A DNA stretch of 34,038 nucleotides from positions 1 to 34,038 of the forward strand of contig CAYRIX010000022.1 in NCBI GenBank assembly GCA_964424555.1, in the 5' to 3' direction. The stretch is from UMGS172 sp964424555 (GTDB taxonomy: Bacteria > Bacillota > Clostridia > Oscillospirales > Acutalibacteraceae). Position 1 is the stretch's first letter; each line of letters opens with the position of its first letter. A program made the translations under genes and the position numbers. The notes under the pieces were generated by a model. It was not told where the DNA came from. It saw nothing but the letters and a program-made list of their open reading frames with translations, and did no database searches. Positions 31,713 to 34,038 of the stretch are shown piece by piece.

Positions 31713-32762
31713 ATGGCAAAAAGAGTCGGAAGAACAGTATTTCTCGAAAAAGAAATATGTATTTATGGCTTCGCATCAGCGGTGGGTCCAAAGGAGTCGG
31801 AGGGACCGTTAGCCGAACTGTTTGATGTGCGGTCAGAAGACGAGTTTTTCGGTGAGCAATCGTTTGAAAAGGCAGAGAGTAAGCTACAACAAACAGCGGT
31901 CAAGACTGCGCTTAAAAAGGCTGACATAAACGAGCAACAGGTTGATCTCATTTTCGCGGGAGATCTGCTCAATCAGTGCATAGGAAGTGCTTACGGACTG
32001 CGTGATTTCGGGATTCCGTTTGTCGGACTTTACGGTGCATGCTCGACAATGGCGCTCAGTCTTGTTTCGGCGGTGACGGCGATCGAAAGCGGTGCGGCAA
32101 GTAAGGCAATGGCCGTAACCTCCTCGCATTTTTGCAGCTCGGAAAGACAGTTCAGGTTTCCGCTGGAATACGGAGGACAGAGACCTCCGACGGCTCAATG
32201 GACGGTGACGGGCTCGGGAGCAGTGCTTGTTGGCGAAGCCAACGGCAGAACAGCTGATGGCAACAGTCAAAGTGATGCCGGCACAAAGCCTGAGGTCAAA
32301 GTAAAGTCTTTTACGGTAGGCAAGATCGTCGATCTTGAGGTGACCGACATGAATAACATGGGTGCCGCCATGGCACCTGCGGCGGCCGATACCATTGCGA
32401 CGTTTTTAAAGGACACGGGCACGGCCGCTGAGGACTATGACCTCATTGTCACGGGTGATCTTGGGTCTGTGGGCGCTCAGTTGCTGCGTGAACTGTTGTG
32501 CGAGCAGGGCATCGACCTCAAAAACCACAACGATTGCGGAATGATGATATTCGACCGTGAGCATCAGGATGTTCATGCAGGCGGCTCGGGTTGCGGTTGC
32601 TCGGCATCGGTGCTGTGCTCTTATATCCTGCAAAAAATGACCTCGGGAGAGCTGAACGATGTATTGTTTTGTGCCACGGGAGCTCTCATGTCACCCACGG
32701 CCTGTATGCAGGGCGAAAGCATCCCGTCGGTCGCACATCTGGTGCATTTACAAAGGCAATGA
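31713..32762 (+). CDS. spoVAD: Stage V sporulation protein AD
   Basis: SpoVAD binds dipicolinic acid and helps import it into the forespore through the SpoVA channel. It has a thiolase/KAS III-like fold: ISQ-type middle VDLIFAGDLLNQCIGSAYGLRDF, then VGLYGACSTMALSLVSA (active-Cys-like region), SSHFCSSERQFRFPLEYG (family signature), and a C-terminal GGSGCGCSASVLCSYIL. Length 349 aa from the ATG at 31713, with AGAGGTG 8 nt upstream; the frame opens at 31656 without homology. Normally it is found as spoVAC-spoVAD-spoVAE; here it stands alone with a terminator after it, so the channel subunits must be elsewhere. Confidence 0.92.
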   Translation: MAKRVGRTVFLEKEICIYGFASAVGPKESEGPLAELFDVRSEDEFFGEQSFEKAESKLQQTAVKTALKKADINEQQVDLIFAGDLLNQCIGSAYGLRDFGIPFVGLYGACSTMALSLVSAVTAIESGAASKAMAVTSSHFCSSERQFRFPLEYGGQRPPTAQWTVTGSGAVLVGEANGRTADGNSQSDAGTKPEVKVKSFTVGKIVDLEVTDMNNMGAAMAPAAADTIATFLKDTGTAAEDYDLIVTGDLGSVGAQLLRELLCEQGIDLKNHNDCGMMIFDREHQDVHAGGSGCGCSASVLCSYILQKMTSGELNDVLFCATGALMSPTACMQGESIPSVAHLVHLQRQ

Positions 32763-32801
32763 AATAAAAAAGATTCTTCGCTTCGCTCAGAAGGACATTT
32801 C

Positions 32802-32825
32802 AGGGGCTTTTACAGTCCCTTTTTT
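32802..32825 (+). terminator. Terminator after spoVAD
   Basis: AGGGGC (32802-32807) pairs with GTCCCT (32815-32820) with one G-T pair, followed by TTTTT. Short but well placed, 40 nt after the stop. Confidence 0.65.
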
Positions 32826-32864
32826 GTTTGTTGTCAAACAATAGCCTAATTAAATATTTTTTTG

Positions 32865-32901
32865 AGACACGGTCGAGTGATATAAGCACTCGGCCGTGTC
32901 T
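32865..32901. repeat. Long hairpin of unknown role
   Basis: AGACACGGTCGAGTG (32865-32879) pairs with CACTCGGCCGTGTCT (32887-32901), 14 Watson-Crick pairs and one G-T, 7-nt loop. No T run follows on either strand, so it is not a standard terminator. It could be a repeat remnant or a structured RNA. Confidence 0.5.
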
Positions 32902-33121
32902 TGAATGTTACGGTTTAAACGGCACAACCCTTTTTCATACTAAAGTTTGAAAAAGATGTTAATTTGTGATATATTAAAAATAAAATGTTTCGACATCGTA
33001 TATTATATTAAATTTTTGTAAACTTTTTCTATTTGTTGCATATTCCAGTGCAACTTTTGCCTTTTTCTCCGCTATATATGGAGGGACTTTTTGTTCCTTA
33101 CAAAAATAAAGGAGAAAAAAC

Positions 33122-34038
33122 ATGACATTAGAAAACTATAATTATCGAACGGATCCGTTATTTTTACGGAATCAATTTGATGAGAAAGGGGACGGCAAGT
33201 ACAAAATACCTGAAATTCCCAAAGCGGAGTTTACGGATAGTGACTTTTTAGGATTGCTATTGCTTGGATTTGATAGGGCCAAAGCGGATGATACAGAGCA
33301 TAATGATCGAATGGTACATTTCTTTTTGTATGATTATAAATTCGATGGGCTTTGGAAAGCTCCCGATAAGTATATAGAGAAACTGAAACCATATAAAGCG
33401 GTTTTATCACCGGATTTCAGTATGTATTGTGAAATGAATCCAACAATCCAACTTTACAATACTTTCCGTAATCGATTTTGTGGTGCATATTTAGTCGGAA
33501 AAGGAATCAAGGTTATACCTACAGTGAGTTGGGGTAATGAAAACACCTTTGATTTTTGCTTTTTAGGTATTCCAAAGGGAAGCACTGTGGCTGTATCTAC
33601 CTACATGGTGTCTGAACACGGAAATCATAAAGATCAAAAAGAGTTTTTCTTAAAAGGGTATAATGAGATGCTAAAGCAAATTGAGCCCGAAAGAATAATA
33701 TGTTATAATACGCCTTTTCCTGAAATGGAGGGGAATATAGTGTATGTCGATTATGAGCTATCTTCATGGAAATATCAAAATAAAGATTACACGCCTTCAA
33801 AATATGTAAAATATACCACAGGTGAATTGCCTTTGCCACCTGATTGTGATATAGTTATTAAAAGAGGCTACATTCCGTCGCAAAATGATGAAAAAGGAAT
33901 GGGGAGTGCTTATGGCGGCGAATGGCAGCCCAAAAAAGAAGAGGATAAAAGGTTTTTAGGAAATCCCGGAGAAATTAAAGAAAGTTATTCCAGAAGCGGC
34001 GTTCCTCAGTTGACTAAGATTGGCAAAAATGGGAAGGC
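33122..34038 (+). CDS. DUF4417 domain protein, partial at window edge
   Basis: Open from the ATG at 33122 to the last base (305 codons seen, no stop), preceded by AAAGGAG. Residues ~35-215 match the DUF4417 pattern: LGFDRAKADD, VHFFLYDYKFDGLWKAPDKY, VLSPDFSMYCEMNPTIQLYN, VIPTVSWGNENTFDFCFLG and GYNEMLKQIEPERIICYN. DUF4417 proteins have no known activity and are common in phages and conjugative elements. After the domain there is a Gly/Lys-rich tail (GEWQPKKEEDKRF). Its base composition and codons are far more A/T-rich than the rest of the window, which suggests transfer or the start of a mobile region beyond the edge. Confidence 0.8.
   Translation, partial: MTLENYNYRTDPLFLRNQFDEKGDGKYKIPEIPKAEFTDSDFLGLLLLGFDRAKADDTEHNDRMVHFFLYDYKFDGLWKAPDKYIEKLKPYKAVLSPDFSMYCEMNPTIQLYNTFRNRFCGAYLVGKGIKVIPTVSWGNENTFDFCFLGIPKGSTVAVSTYMVSEHGNHKDQKEFFLKGYNEMLKQIEPERIICYNTPFPEMEGNIVYVDYELSSWKYQNKDYTPSKYVKYTTGELPLPPDCDIVIKRGYIPSQNDEKGMGSAYGGEWQPKKEEDKRFLGNPGEIKESYSRSGVPQLTKIGKNGK

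Larger units (their letters stand above)
32763..33121. other. 359-bp intergenic region with terminator and hairpins
   Basis: AT-rich. It holds a repeat-like TTCTTCGCTTCGCTCAGAAG stretch (32774-32793), the spoVAD terminator, a long hairpin at 32865-32901 and a short inverted repeat GTTGCA (33035-33040)/TGCAAC (33049-33054) in the leader of the DUF4417 gene. No gene found. Confidence 0.6.

Noticed and set aside
33597..33839. An 80-codon minus frame inside the DUF4417 gene
   Set aside because: It lies opposite a coding frame with clear family motifs and is explained as a shadow.

Overview
The window looks like a chromosomal segment of an endospore-forming, Gram-positive Clostridia bacterium, most likely a gut Ruminococcaceae/Oscillospiraceae-type organism. 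The evidence is four sporulation genes (spoVT, yqfC, yqfD, spoVAD), two T-box leaders, consensus sigma-A promoters, lipobox lipoproteins, strong AGGAGG-type ribosome sites, and plant or galactoside glycosidases. The genus cannot be fixed from the sequence alone.

Layout. (1) 42-584: spoVT (+). (2) 642-5693 (-): a T-box-controlled operon aspS-gatC-gatA-gatB, which should make Asp-tRNA and then amidate it. Its GatA is short and lacks key amidase residues. (3) 5750-12302 (-): an unrecognised 219-aa gene, an NCS2 purine permease, a membrane-anchored DUF4097 protein paired with an XRE regulator, a GMP synthase without its glutaminase domain, a palindromic MITE-like element, and an F420-ligase-family protein. 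(4) 12786-14600 (+): a secreted GH16 lipoprotein. (5) 14673-22005 (-): the sporulation/ribosome/DNA-repair cluster yqfC-yqfD-phoH-ybeY-era-(yqzL-like)-recO-mutS2. (6) 22115-23792 (-): an archaeal-type aspartyl-tRNA synthetase under a second T-box. (7) 23856-28473 (-): a GH36/GH2 galactosidase operon with a palindromic operator. (8) 28580-29729 (+): a tandem pair of small Ser/Asp-rich surface proteins ending in the same tail. (9) 29727-31532 (-): lepA. (10) 31713-32762 (+): a stand-alone spoVAD. (11) 33122-end (+): an AT-rich DUF4417 gene cut by the window edge.

How the parts may fit. The two T-box leaders align base for base at the specifier position: AAC (Asn) before aspS-gatCAB and GAC (Asp) before the archaeal-type aspS. 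This suggests two aspartyl-tRNA synthetases with divided duties, one supplying Asp-tRNA(Asn) for amidation and one supplying Asp-tRNA(Asp). The bacterial-type enzyme also carries an RDHGG motif associated with non-discriminating AspRS. In the same window, two enzymes that normally take ammonia from glutamine (GatCAB and GMP synthase) look impaired or truncated in the ammonia-releasing part. Use of free ammonia or of separately encoded glutaminase subunits is an inference that needs the whole genome.

Most of the window is ordinary core-genome content. The least ordinary parts are the degenerate GatA, the glutaminase-less GuaA, the paired T-boxes, the twin tailed surface proteins, and the AT-rich DUF4417 gene.
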